The position numbers and the translations under genes were made by a program. Below, piece by piece: positions 16,134-24,120 of a DNA stretch of 28,877 nt. Source of the DNA: an uncultured Eubacteriales bacterium (GTDB lineage Bacteria; Bacillota; Clostridia; Oscillospirales; CAG-272); assembly GCA_934385225.1 (NCBI GenBank), contig CAKRPQ010000019.1:1-28877 (forward strand). Reading direction: 5' to 3'. The notes beneath the pieces were generated by a model that did no database searches, was not told where the DNA came from, and worked only from the letters and a program-made list of their open reading frames with translations. The stretch's first letter is position 1, and each line of letters starts with the position of its first letter.

Positions 16134-16973
16134 TTACGCGAGCGTGAAGTGGAGCGCGACGTATTCGTTCGGGTAGATGAGCTTTGCGCCGTAGAGGTGC
16201 AGCCCCTTTACCGCGTCGGCAAATCTCTTTTCGGGACGGTAAGCCTCGATTTCGCTGAGCTGTTCCGCGTAAGCGACGGCTCTCTTCGATCTTGCAACGC
16301 ACTTGTGAATGACCTTGGAGTTCTCGCCCGCAGTCTTTACAACGTTGTTCGAAACGTAGACCTTTACGCCGCAGATGTTGCCGATGCAGCCGTTTTCAAG
16401 TGCGCTTTCGTTGTCGGTCGCGAGCTTTATCTTCGCTTTGAGAATGAGTTCCGCAATTTCGGGAGAAACCTCGAAAACCATATCGGAGGCGTCCGTTACG
16501 CCGCTCTTTGAGAGGATAGTTCTCGCCTTCATAAGCGCGTCGATTACGTTGTCGGAGGTGGGAGACGCCTCCGTTACGGTGTTTGCCGTCGTCGCGTCGC
16601 CGACAAGACCGAAAATGTAAGAATCGGCGTCGGAGGCGAGAGCGGAAGCCGCTCTTCTCATCGCCTGCTGCATAAGGCGGGGCATAGCCTGCGCACGGTC
16701 AACGTCGTCTATCTGGAAGTTGAACGCTTTCGCCTTGTTTATCGTGAGCGTCTGCGCGGAATCCGAGAGTGTCTGGGGCGCGGTCATATCCGTGTTCTTC
16801 GTGTAGTCGAAGACGGTCACGTCGCCGACGCCGCAGATCTTGACCGTGCTGCCCTTCGACTTGATGTCGCCCTCAAAATCGCGGTTGCAGTGCTTTACGG
16901 CGATGTACTTGCCGTCAAGCTCTTTGTAAAGTGTTGTGCTCCATACTGTGGGAATGAAATTTGAAATTGCCAT
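16134..16973 (-). CDS. Major capsid (coat) protein, HK97-fold/P22-coat-like
   Basis: This 279-residue protein is the likely shell subunit. The N-terminus (SNFIPTVWSTTLYKEL) and the central stretch with FNFQIDDVDRAQAMPRL and SDADSYIFGL are like the short P22-gp5-type coat proteins I know from Firmicutes phages. Near the C-terminus, VKVYVSNNVV and VAYAEQLSEIEAYRPEKRFAD match the usual P-domain/beta-strand region. An AAAGGA site precedes the ATG, and the scaffold gene lies 21 bases upstream. The frame is intact, with no sign of decay. Confirmation needs a structural search. Confidence 0.78.
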   Translation of the reverse strand: MAISNFIPTVWSTTLYKELDGKYIAVKHCNRDFEGDIKSKGSTVKICGVGDVTVFDYTKNTDMTAPQTLSDSAQTLTINKAKAFNFQIDDVDRAQAMPRLMQQAMRRAASALASDADSYIFGLVGDATTANTVTEASPTSDNVIDALMKARTILSKSGVTDASDMVFEVSPEIAELILKAKIKLATDNESALENGCIGNICGVKVYVSNNVVKTAGENSKVIHKCVARSKRAVAYAEQLSEIEAYRPEKRFADAVKGLHLYGAKLIYPNEYVALHFTLA

Positions 16974-16994
16974 GATAAAAATTTCCTTTCTTTT

Positions 16995-17477
16995 TTAATT
17001 CCAGTGTTTCATTGAGTTTAAGATAACGTTGTAGTTTTCTTTCACCTCTGATGCCGACATTTTCCTTACGTCGGAGGGCGAAAAATAATAGTTTTCAGTG
17101 CCGCGTGCGTTTATCGCGCCTGCGGACTTTTCGGCAAAAACGCCGTTTGTGCGTTCGATTTCGCTTTTTGCGTTTTTCACCTTGCGCTCGTGCCTTGCGT
17201 AGGCGGCGGAGAGCGGTATGCCTTTTTTCACCTCGTCCCAGATGCCGCTCGGCACTTCGTCAAGCGAAACGTCGGGGAAAAGCTCCGAAAATTCTTCTGT
17301 TTCGGTTCTCATACGCTCGTCAGCCTTTTTTCGCTCGTCAAGCTCGCGCATAAGAGAGGCGTTTTTCTCCCTTAATTCTTCAAGCTCGCTTTTCTCGCAC
17401 ATTGTTGACATTGCGCTCCCGTCCGTTTTTTCCTCGGACGGGATTTTTGTTTCTTCACGTTTGGTTTCGGTTTCCAT
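16995..17477 (-). CDS. Putative capsid scaffolding protein
   Basis: The protein (160 residues) is Glu/Lys-rich with a predicted coiled coil (SELEELREKNASLMRELDER). A conserved-looking segment follows (ELFPDVSLDEVPSGIWDEV, KKGIPLSAAYARHERKVK), then a short C-terminal tail that could bind coat. This composition and the place between portal and coat fit a scaffold. The frame is open to 17597, but that extension lies inside the portal gene. The ATG at 17477 (overlapping the portal stop by 23 bases, with AAAGGA upstream) is preferred; ATG codons near 17414 are alternatives. Confidence 0.6.
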   Translation of the reverse strand: METETKREETKIPSEEKTDGSAMSTMCEKSELEELREKNASLMRELDERKKADERMRTETEEFSELFPDVSLDEVPSGIWDEVKKGIPLSAAYARHERKVKNAKSEIERTNGVFAEKSAGAINARGTENYYFSPSDVRKMSASEVKENYNVILNSMKHWN

Positions 17478-19020
17478 TTTGCTCTCGTTCCTTTCTTCTT
17501 TTTTCGATAAGCGCGTCCTTGCCGACAACAATCCCCTGCGGAAGCCTTTCAAGGTACTCTTCAAAGGTGATGTACCCGCCGTCGAGAAGCCTGTCAAGCA
17601 CCGACATATTGTAGGTGAGCGAATAGCGTTCGGGATCGGCGATCTCCACCCTTGCCGTCAGGAGCGCATCGCGGAGCAGGGAAAGGTCGGCTTTCCCGAC
17701 TGCGGTCACGCCGCCGTCCGAGTAGGGCAGAAGTCTGCCCGCAGGGTAGTAGTTGCACATCATATCCGCCCAGATGTTCGCTATATCCTCTATGCACTGA
17801 TGAAGATTGTCCTTAATGCAGAGCAGAGGTACTTTCGACGCTTCCTGGACGGCGATTATCGCGCTCGTGTTCGTCGGATTGAGGTTTCCGAGCGCAGCTT
17901 CCGTCGCGCCCATCATTTCCTTTGTCAGCTTGACCGTTCCGTCAAGGAGGTCAAGATAGCCGTCTTCGAGCTTGCCGGGTTCGATTATGCTCACCGCGTC
18001 AGAGACGTTCGCGGTTCCGACGGCGGCGATAGCCTCACCCACCTCGTTTGTCCATTCGGGTATCTTCGAGCGGTCGTAGACGATCTTTGAAAAGGCGGTG
18101 TCCGTCATGTGCTTCATCACCATCGCGTAGCCGAGGTTAATGAATTTCTGGTTCGGGATAAGTCCCGTTATCGGCGACGTTCCGTGAAAGCTGTTCTTTG
18201 TCGGATACCAGTTGAAGTACGCGACGGGGTAGAGCCTGAGCCCTGTGTTCACGCGCTTTATGACGCAGTTTTTAACCGATTTTTCAAAGATCACGCTGCC
18301 CTCGTCCCGCAGGAATTTGATGAGGTATGTCGCCTTTGCCTCGTCCTCGCCGTCAAGCTCGCACTTTGCCATATCGCCCGAAAGCGTCTGCGTGTCAGAG
18401 TCGGGAAGAATGAGCCTTTCGGCGTCCTTTTTTGCCATTCCCGCCTTTATCGCCTCGCTTTTTAAGGACGTAACGCTCTGCCTGCCCGCGATAATAATGT
18501 ATTCCTGGCTCTGAATGTCCGCGCGGTTCACGTCCGCAACAAAGAGGTTCACGTTGTCGATAAGCTCCGCCTTTATGTCGCCTTTGTAGGGCTGCGCCGT
18601 CGCGGCACTTGGGTCAAAGTAGCTGTAAATCACGCCGTCGCCGCTTATCGCCGCGTCGTAGAGAGCACCCTTCATCAGCTTGTCCATTTTGCAGTTTTCC
18701 CAGCGGTAGGCGGCACTTTTTCCGAGCAATTCCGTGGCGTCGCGCAGCTTTTCCGCAGCAGCGGGATCGGTAGAATACGGAATGTCCTCGGCACTGTAAA
18801 CTATCGACGTTTTTTTCGAGAAGACCGTGCTTACAATGTAGTCGACAGTTCTGCGGAGAACGTTGAAAACGGGCTTCGGAAGATTGTGTGCGCCGCCGTT
18901 CCACTGGTCGCCGCGCAGAAAACGCTCGTTCGTGTTCACCGTCTCGTAAAGACCTATGCGCCTCTTGTAGTCGCACCCCGCCTCGTACTGCCGCCATGCT
19001 TTTGTTGTGATTTCGTTCAT
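17455..19020 (-). CDS. Phage portal protein
   Basis: The 521-residue protein is the likely dodecameric ring through which DNA enters the head. Portal-type features are an N-terminal RFLRGDQWNG segment followed by NVLRRTVDYIVSTVF, a central region with LYPVAYFNWYPTKNSFHG and TGLIPNQKFIN, and a long helical region (LGNLNPTNTSAIIAVQEASKV) near residues 390-410. The C-terminal part has a helical stem and a basic tail. GAAAGG precedes the ATG. It sits between the hub-like gene and the scaffold gene. Length and order fit short-tailed phage and related portals. No frameshift was seen. Confidence 0.8.
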   Translation of the reverse strand: MNEITTKAWRQYEAGCDYKRRIGLYETVNTNERFLRGDQWNGGAHNLPKPVFNVLRRTVDYIVSTVFSKKTSIVYSAEDIPYSTDPAAAEKLRDATELLGKSAAYRWENCKMDKLMKGALYDAAISGDGVIYSYFDPSAATAQPYKGDIKAELIDNVNLFVADVNRADIQSQEYIIIAGRQSVTSLKSEAIKAGMAKKDAERLILPDSDTQTLSGDMAKCELDGEDEAKATYLIKFLRDEGSVIFEKSVKNCVIKRVNTGLRLYPVAYFNWYPTKNSFHGTSPITGLIPNQKFINLGYAMVMKHMTDTAFSKIVYDRSKIPEWTNEVGEAIAAVGTANVSDAVSIIEPGKLEDGYLDLLDGTVKLTKEMMGATEAALGNLNPTNTSAIIAVQEASKVPLLCIKDNLHQCIEDIANIWADMMCNYYPAGRLLPYSDGGVTAVGKADLSLLRDALLTARVEIADPERYSLTYNMSVLDRLLDGGYITFEEYLERLPQGIVVGKDALIEKRRKEREQNGNRNQT

Positions 19021-19042
19021 TTTCTTTCCTTTCTGAGAGTAG

Positions 19043-20818
19043 TTATTTTCCCGCCGAGAGCGCGATGAGGTCTATCCTCGTTCTCGCCCTGCCCAAGGCG
19101 CGTATGCGGTAGATCATTTCGCCGAACCTGCCGATGTTTGAGCGTGCGTCGACATGCGTGATGTACCTCTCCGCTCCCGCGTCGCTCCTTGCGCCTATAA
19201 CGATCGTTTTTTTGCCGCCCATATCGCCCTCGGCATCGAATTCAAACGGCTCGCCGCCGCAGTCCGCCTTAATAAGCAGACGTTTTAAGCGTTTGAGACT
19301 TTCGGGTTTCCCGAAGTCCTCCGCGTTCGATTCGTAAACGGCTTCAATGTTGCTCTCGACAGTGCCGCCTATGCCGACGTCCGAAAAAAGCTCCTCCGAA
19401 AAAACGAATATGTACTTTCCGTAGAGCATTGCCGCCTCGCCCGCATACGGGAAGAAGAGATCGACCGGAATGCCGTCAAATCGAAACCATTTTTTTGTCG
19501 CCTGCGAGTAGATGAAGACGTCCTGCGTTTCGCTTTCGGGGTCGGCGAACCATACCTCGTCACGGCTCCGCAGATAGAATGCGACGCAGCGCGAGAAGAA
19601 ATCGCCGCCAAGAAGCTCCGAGATAGGACCCGAAACGGGCAGGGCATTGCATTCGTTGCGCTCGTCATCTTTTGACGTCCATTTGTAGATGCCGTCCGAG
19701 GAGACGGAATACGGAGTAGTGCCGCCGAGAACCGCGCCGTGCTCCGAGAGACAGCCGACAGAGGAATTGACGGGAATTATTTTCGGAGCGGCGGACGATG
19801 CGGAGAAATCCGCCGTCCATGTTTCGCCCTCGGTGAAGATGAGCAGACGGTCAAAATGACGGCAGACCGCCGTGACGGGGTGTCGTCCGTAGCTTACGGA
19901 AACGACGTCCGTTTCGGGAAAATAGATGCCCGTCGAGAGCGCGTCGGACGCAAGAGATTCTATGTATGATGCGTGTGAAACCTCGCGCGAGACATAGACG
20001 TTCGACGCTTTTCTGCCGCCGTAGAGGATCATTCGCCCGTCATTTTCTCCGCCGTAGATGACGGCGTGAACGGAGGAAAGCAGATCTTTTCTTCGCTCCT
20101 CCGTGCCGTCGAGCAGGAGAACGGCTTCGTATTCGTCGCCGTTTCCCGAACCGCTCGAAAGGTGAAAGCCGAGACCGTCTGCGTCAAGCGTGGCGGAGGA
20201 CGTGATGTTGTAGGTCTTGTTGCGTGTCAGAGACAGAATGCTTTTGCACTTCACACCGACGCAGAAATCAAGCGTTCCCGTGCCGACACGGTAGTGAACT
20301 CTTATCCTGTCCGAGAGCAGATTCACAGGCTCGTTCACGGCAAAGCCGCGAGAGCCGTCGAGATTTTTTCCGTAGAGCGGAACGTAGCCGTGAAAGGTGA
20401 CAAAATCCTCGCCGTCATAGCGGTAGAGACATTCGCCGTCAAGGACGTAGAGCATACCGTCAAAGAAGAAAATCTCGGCTTTTCCCTCCGCGCTTCCGAT
20501 GCTTCCGATGACGGTGCAGGTGTTCTTTTCGGGGTCAGCCGCGTAGACGTTCTCGCCGATGAGAGCGTAGATCAGATACTCTCCGTCAAGGAACGCGCCG
20601 AGAAATGCGCGAGGCTCTGCGGGAAGCGTCATAAGCGGCTTAAATCCGCACCTTTTTTCGAGACTTCCGCTCGGAAGTATCCTGAAATTGCGGCAGTCGG
20701 ACGCGTTTTTCGCGCCGAGAGGTTTTTCGCTCCCAAGCGTCGGAAGACCGCGGCATATCCCTCCGAAGTCGCCGATTTTTTCCGCCGCGAAGGAATTTTT
20801 TAAGTTGATTTTTGGCAT
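19043..20818 (-). CDS. Packaged-DNA stabilisation / tail-hub-like protein (P22 gp10-like)
   Basis: This large beta-rich protein (591 residues) begins with a segment (DCRNFRILPSGSLEKRCGFKPL) typical of P22 gp10/T7 gp12-like nozzle proteins, where an N-R-x-G-x-L-x-x-R-x-G pattern recurs. Many repeated beta-strand units follow (LIYALIGENVYAAD, MLYVLDGECLYRYDGEDF, DRLLIFTEGETWTADFS, DEVWFADPES), suggesting a propeller-like barrel. The ATG at 20818 has a near-perfect AAAGGAGGT site; a 17-residue upstream extension is unlikely. Its position before the portal gene, rather than after the coat as in P22, is unusual. It is the only possibly tail-related gene in the cassette. Confidence 0.65.
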   Translation of the reverse strand: MPKINLKNSFAAEKIGDFGGICRGLPTLGSEKPLGAKNASDCRNFRILPSGSLEKRCGFKPLMTLPAEPRAFLGAFLDGEYLIYALIGENVYAADPEKNTCTVIGSIGSAEGKAEIFFFDGMLYVLDGECLYRYDGEDFVTFHGYVPLYGKNLDGSRGFAVNEPVNLLSDRIRVHYRVGTGTLDFCVGVKCKSILSLTRNKTYNITSSATLDADGLGFHLSSGSGNGDEYEAVLLLDGTEERRKDLLSSVHAVIYGGENDGRMILYGGRKASNVYVSREVSHASYIESLASDALSTGIYFPETDVVSVSYGRHPVTAVCRHFDRLLIFTEGETWTADFSASSAAPKIIPVNSSVGCLSEHGAVLGGTTPYSVSSDGIYKWTSKDDERNECNALPVSGPISELLGGDFFSRCVAFYLRSRDEVWFADPESETQDVFIYSQATKKWFRFDGIPVDLFFPYAGEAAMLYGKYIFVFSEELFSDVGIGGTVESNIEAVYESNAEDFGKPESLKRLKRLLIKADCGGEPFEFDAEGDMGGKKTIVIGARSDAGAERYITHVDARSNIGRFGEMIYRIRALGRARTRIDLIALSAGK

Positions 20819-20890
20819 AATTACCTCCTTTGCCGGAAAAATTACCGGCGAATAAATTTTTTCGCACAAACAAATTTTTAAGTGGCGGTT

Positions 20891-22210
20891 TTAGCGCCAG
20901 ATGTCTCCGAAGCAGCCCTTTTCGCCGAAGGAAAAATCATTTTTTTCTCTTGCGGCGTCCGAAATGCGGCTCATAACGGCGTAGCGCAGCGCCTCGGGCG
21001 CGTGCGTTATCTCGTGAGGCTCGCCCGACGCGTCTCCGCGGACGTGACTGTCGCAGAGCAGAGCGGGCAGAGAACGGATAAGCGTCGCACAGCCCCGTTT
21101 GATGTGCAGAATCTTTCGCTCTCTTGCCGCAAGATATTCGCGCAGAACGTGCCAGCCCGCAACTCGCCTGTTGTCGGCGCGGATAAGCGTCGGAATAGAC
21201 GAATTTTCGCTCATTATCTCAAAACCGCTTTTTCCGCTGTCCTGACGCCTGTTCCAGAGATCGGGCGAACAGACGGCGTATTTTACGTCGTAGCCCTCGC
21301 AGAGAAGCGCGACAGCCTCCGCTGCCTGCGAGAGGATCAGACCGCTTCGGCAGACCTCGCGCACGACGTAGAGGTTGCCGAGTGCGTCGTAGCCGATAAG
21401 AAGCGCGGCGAGCATATCGAAACCGTAGTCGAAAGCGGCAAAATATTGGAGACCGCTCGGAATATCGTCCTTTACGCAGAAAGCAGGGTCAAATTCGGGG
21501 AAGAACTGCCCCTCAAAAACGTCCCATCTGCCTTCGAGCCACGCAAGACGCAGCTTTTCGGGAAGAGCTTCGAGCTGACGGACATAGTCGGGCGAGGCGC
21601 GCATAAGATGCGGGTTGTCGTAGACGAGCGACTGTATGAATTTGTAGTCGCTCCCGTCCTCGCCGCCGCGGTATTCGCGGTCGATAAACAGTCGCTTTAC
21701 CCATGCGTGACCGATGCCGCCGGGATTGCAGGTGAGGTACATTCTTCTCGGAAAATCGCGCGTACCGCGCAGACAGGCACAAAAAATACTGTACTGATAT
21801 TCGCTCAGCTGCGTTGCCTCGTCTATGGCGATAACGTCGTATTCCTGACCCTGATAGCGGAGCGTGTCGCGCTCGCTCATGCAGAAGCCGAGACTGATCG
21901 TCGAGCCGTTCGGGAAGAAAAAGCACTTTTCACTCTCCTTGTAGGTGAGAAATGCCGAGTATTCGGCAAGTATCGGGCGGACGTGGTTCGATATAAGTTC
22001 CGGATACGAACGCCTTATTATGAGACACCTTATACCCGCGTACCTTATGCACATGGCGACGAGCTTGCGCCTGAGAGCCCACGATTTTCCACCGCCTCTC
22101 GCACCGCCGTAAGCGGTGTATTTTGCCTTTGACGCGAAAAATTCCTTTTGCTTTTCGCTCGGCACTCCGCTTATCCTGACGACGTCCTTGTTCTTTTCGA
22201 TTTCGTTCAT
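20891..22210 (-). CDS. Phage terminase large subunit
   Basis: This is the DNA-packaging motor and headful/cos nuclease (439 residues). The ATPase half has Walker A GGARGGGKS (35-43), Walker B VIAIDEATQ (D130, E131) and coupling motif TCNPGG (160-165). The nuclease half has FAAFDYGFD (D261) and SPDLWNRR. Near the C-terminus HAPEALRY appears where an aspartate (DALRY) is common, a frequent variant. Key residues and length are intact, so the motor could be active. It starts nine bases after the small terminase stop. Confidence 0.95.
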   Translation of the reverse strand: MNEIEKNKDVVRISGVPSEKQKEFFASKAKYTAYGGARGGGKSWALRRKLVAMCIRYAGIRCLIIRRSYPELISNHVRPILAEYSAFLTYKESEKCFFFPNGSTISLGFCMSERDTLRYQGQEYDVIAIDEATQLSEYQYSIFCACLRGTRDFPRRMYLTCNPGGIGHAWVKRLFIDREYRGGEDGSDYKFIQSLVYDNPHLMRASPDYVRQLEALPEKLRLAWLEGRWDVFEGQFFPEFDPAFCVKDDIPSGLQYFAAFDYGFDMLAALLIGYDALGNLYVVREVCRSGLILSQAAEAVALLCEGYDVKYAVCSPDLWNRRQDSGKSGFEIMSENSSIPTLIRADNRRVAGWHVLREYLAARERKILHIKRGCATLIRSLPALLCDSHVRGDASGEPHEITHAPEALRYAVMSRISDAAREKNDFSFGEKGCFGDIWR

Positions 22211-22219
22211 TTTTTATTC

Positions 22220-22546
22220 TTATTCTCCGTCCGCGAAAATGTCATGCTCAAAAACGATTTTCGTTTCGTTTCCGCCGTCTTTTTCGCCGCCCGTACATGA
22301 CCGTTCGTCTCCTCCGTAGCCGAGACGGTATTTCATGTAGGACGAGAGAAGCGAGACGGAAAGCCCAGAATTTAAGGCTTCGTCCTCAAATATGGCGCAG
22401 AGCGCGTCGTATTCGAGAGGGAATTTGCGGCGTAGCGCGTCTATCTGCGTCTGACCGACGCCGCAGAAGCGGCAGAAGCCTGCAATGTTCGGAAAACGCG
22501 GGAGAGCGTTTTGGCGTTTCTTTTCGGAAACGGGATTTTCGCCCAC
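22220..22546 (-). CDS. Phage terminase small subunit, N-terminus disrupted
   Basis: The called frame (108 residues from a GTG with no clear ribosome binding site) is the C-terminal part of a small-terminase-like protein. IAGFCRFCGVGQTQIDALRRKFP looks like a DNA-binding helix-turn-helix start, then YDALCAIFEDEAL. The same frame continues upstream with good coding character (KIDIVGACADGNLKNLVDEY) to an ATG at 22681 that has a perfect GAGGAGG site (22690-22696). However, an in-frame TGA follows at codon 5 (22667-22669). Alternatively a neighbouring frame joins if one base is lost from a run of seven A (22649-22655). Either the gene is damaged, the sequence has an error, or translation starts in an unusual way. 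Confidence 0.6.
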   Translation of the reverse strand: MGENPVSEKKRQNALPRFPNIAGFCRFCGVGQTQIDALRRKFPLEYDALCAIFEDEALNSGLSVSLLSSYMKYRLGYGGDERSCTGGEKDGGNETKIVFEHDIFADGE

Positions 22547-22726
22547 CGCCTTTTGGCCGAATAAGCATTCGCTTATGTATTCATCGACCAGATTTTTGAG
22601 GTTTCCGTCGGCGCACGCTCCGACAATGTCGATTTTGCCGTCACAGGATTTTTTTGATGATTTTGTTCACTTCATTTTCATTGCAGTCGCCTCCTCTTTG
22701 TTTGTGCGTGATCATTTTACCGCCTT

Positions 22727-22760
22727 GGGGAGTTCCAAACCGTGCGGGAGAGTACCAAAT
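22727..22760. promoter_or_regulatory. Candidate operator direct repeats upstream of the phage-like operon
   Basis: On the minus strand TTTGGTACTCTCCC and TTTGGAACTCCCC are repeated with a 20-bp period, two helical turns apart, just upstream of the small terminase start. No convincing sigma-A promoter is visible here. The repeats could be a regulator site controlling the cassette. Confidence 0.35.
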
Positions 22761-22766
22761 AGTACG

Positions 22767-22793
22767 CAAAAAAGACACCGAAAAAATCGGTGC
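22767..22793 (-). terminator. Terminator facing the phage-like operon
   Basis: On the minus strand GGCACCGA-TTTTT-TCGGTGTC is followed by a run of six T. It would stop transcripts from spoIIR and the repeat region before the cassette, so the cassette needs its own promoter. Confidence 0.8.
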
Positions 22794-22801
22794 CTGTGAT
22801 A

Positions 22802-23345
22802 AAAGTTTTCGGCTTGCCTTTTGCCGAAAGTTTTGATCAACCTTTTTCAAAAGGTTGCAGTTTCAAAAGGCAGAGCCTTTTGTCGCCGTCCGCAGACGGC
22901 GAAATGTTCTCGGCGCTTCTTTTTCCGCAAAGCGCTTTTTCTTGCGCCTGTCGCATCAAGAAAAAGGGCGTTAAACGGTACTGCACGACTTCACGTCAGC
23001 GAAAAAACAATCCCTCCGTCTTGCCGCTTTGCGGCAATCCACCTCCCTTTACACAAGGGAGGCAAAGGTGGAGATGGAGTCTGCAATAATCGAGGGTATA
23101 AACTGCTCCACCTATGAAGAATCCATTCGGATTCTTCCCGAAATACGGCATAAAAGGCAAAGTCGGGGGTGTCGTTTTGCTGTAATCCAAATTCAACTGC
23201 CCCGACTGTGAAAAATCCGCAAGGATTTTTCCCGAAGTACGGCTAAAAAACCAAACACTACTTCACGGCTGCATTCAGCCTCCCCTTTTTCTCCCAATAA
23301 AGCCTTATCGGGAATAAAGGGGAGGTGTCACGGCAAAGCCGTGAC
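22802..23345. repeat. Hairpin-rich repeat region, no gene
   Basis: This spacer between the phage-like cassette and spoIIR has no supported gene. It is packed with perfect inverted repeats: CAAAAGGC/GCCTTTTG (22864-22882), GCCGTC/GACGGC (22885-22900), CTTTTTCTTG/CAAGAAAAAG (22935-22966), TTGCCGC/GCGGCAA (23021-23037), CCTCCCTT/AAGGGAGG (23042-23062), CCTCCCCTTT/AAAGGGGAGG (23279-23325) and GTCACGGC/GCCGTGAC (23327-23345). This is how dispersed palindromic or MITE-like repeats of gut Firmicutes look. Short open frames here have no ribosome binding sites. Confidence 0.75.
23081..23254. repeat. Two copies of an about 78-82 bp imperfect direct repeat
   Basis: Copy 1 is at about 23081-23162 and copy 2 at about 23178-23254, starting about 97 bp apart. 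Shared words in order are AACTGCxCC, TGAAxAATCC, GGATTxTTCCCGAAxTACGGC and TAAAA. Each copy contains a hairpin centred on AATCC/GGATT. They form one repeat family within the hairpin-rich spacer. Confidence 0.7.
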
Positions 23346-23370
23346 GGAAGGGTCATTCTATTCGCTGTAA

Positions 23371-24006
23371 TTACTTTATCCTCGCCTTTATCTCCTCAAT
23401 GATTTCAAGAATCTTGAACCTGATTTTGTACTTTCCGTCGCACTTGCTCTCGGTGATTATGCGGTACTGTTCGGGCGTCAGACCCGCCGCAATAAAACCG
23501 TCGCGGACGTCGGTACTCTCCGTGCTTTGGGACGTACTTGCCATCGAGAGGCAGAGAGGCGGGAATAGTACACACCACCAGTTTTTGCCCTCCGCACGCC
23601 CGATTTTAATGCGCAGAGAGAGATAATCGCCGCTCGGAAACGCCATTCCTTCGTATTCGCGCGTCGGATAATGCTCCTCGCCGAGTTCCGCCGCCGCCGT
23701 GTAATCGGAACCGTGCGCGCGTAAACTTTCGTTTGCCTTTTCGGCGAAAAGAGAGAGGTTTTCGCGTATTTTTTCGGCTGCCTCGTCGCGCGTCCCGCAA
23801 TCCGAGAGAAGCTCCGCGGTGAAAACGAGCAGATCGTCGCGAACCTTTAATTTGAGTGCCTGATCCTCCTCGGAATCCGAGTTTGCGAGAACGTGCAGAC
23901 GTACAACGCTGTCATAGACGGCCGCCTCGCCGTGAACGGGCAGAAGCCCGATGACGAGCGTAAGCGAAACGACGATAAGGAGAACCGAGAATGCTTTCTT
24001 TTCCAT
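23371..24006 (-). CDS. spoIIR: Stage II sporulation protein R
   Basis: In sporulating Firmicutes SpoIIR is made in the forespore under sigma-F, secreted to the intermembrane space, and triggers SpoIIGA to process pro-sigma-E in the mother cell. The protein (211 residues) has an N-terminal signal/anchor segment (FSVLLIVVSLTLVIGLL). The family hallmarks are RLHVLANSDSEEDQALKLKV, then SGDYLSLRIKIG and GKNWWCVLFPPLC. The C-terminal helical tail (FKILEIIEEIKARIK) is also typical. An upstream TTG extension to 24057 exists, but the ATG at 24006 just before the signal peptide is preferred. It marks the host as a spore former. Confidence 0.93.
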   Translation of the reverse strand: MEKKAFSVLLIVVSLTLVIGLLPVHGEAAVYDSVVRLHVLANSDSEEDQALKLKVRDDLLVFTAELLSDCGTRDEAAEKIRENLSLFAEKANESLRAHGSDYTAAAELGEEHYPTREYEGMAFPSGDYLSLRIKIGRAEGKNWWCVLFPPLCLSMASTSQSTESTDVRDGFIAAGLTPEQYRIITESKCDGKYKIRFKILEIIEEIKARIK

Positions 24007-24084
24007 GTTATGTTTTCCAAGCCTTTCAAATTTTCTGCAAACATATTTTTGCCGCAATTTGAAATTTTATTCAATAAAGGAAAA

Positions 24085-24108
24085 GGGTTGCCGAAAATTC
24101 GGCAACCC
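24085..24108 (-). terminator. Terminator after the LTA-synthase-like gene
   Basis: GGGTTGCCGAA and TTCGGCAACCC form an 11-bp perfect stem. On the minus strand it is followed by TTTTCCTTTATT, ending the sulfatase transcript before spoIIR. Confidence 0.88.
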
Positions 24109-24120
24109 CTGTATAAATTT

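Larger units (their letters stand above)
15735..22681 (-). mobile_element. Phage-derived head and DNA-packaging cassette without tail, lysis or integration genes
   Basis: Seven minus-strand genes run in the order small terminase, large terminase, hub/stabilisation-like protein, portal, scaffold, coat, connector. They are closely spaced and end at a terminator beside argH. No integrase, repressor, replication, tail fibre, tape measure, holin or endolysin gene is in the window, and no attachment-site duplication was seen. Right of the cassette lies a repeat-rich spacer and then spoIIR. Composition resembles the host genes, suggesting long residence. It could be a prophage remnant, a satellite that makes its own heads, or a domesticated particle. 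Boundaries are those of the genes. Confidence 0.7.

Noticed and set aside
20882..22132. 416-residue plus-strand open frame opposite the large terminase
   Set aside because: It is antisense to an intact terminase with Walker motifs; no ribosome binding site or domain is seen.
15735..22681. Complete prophage
   Set aside because: No integrase, repressor, tail, lysis or replication gene is present in the window, and no attachment-site repeats were found at the edges.
22641..23211. Several short open frames in the hairpin-rich spacer
   Set aside because: They consist of inverted-repeat sequence with no family similarity. The one ending at 22641 is kept only as a possible part of the small terminase N-terminus.
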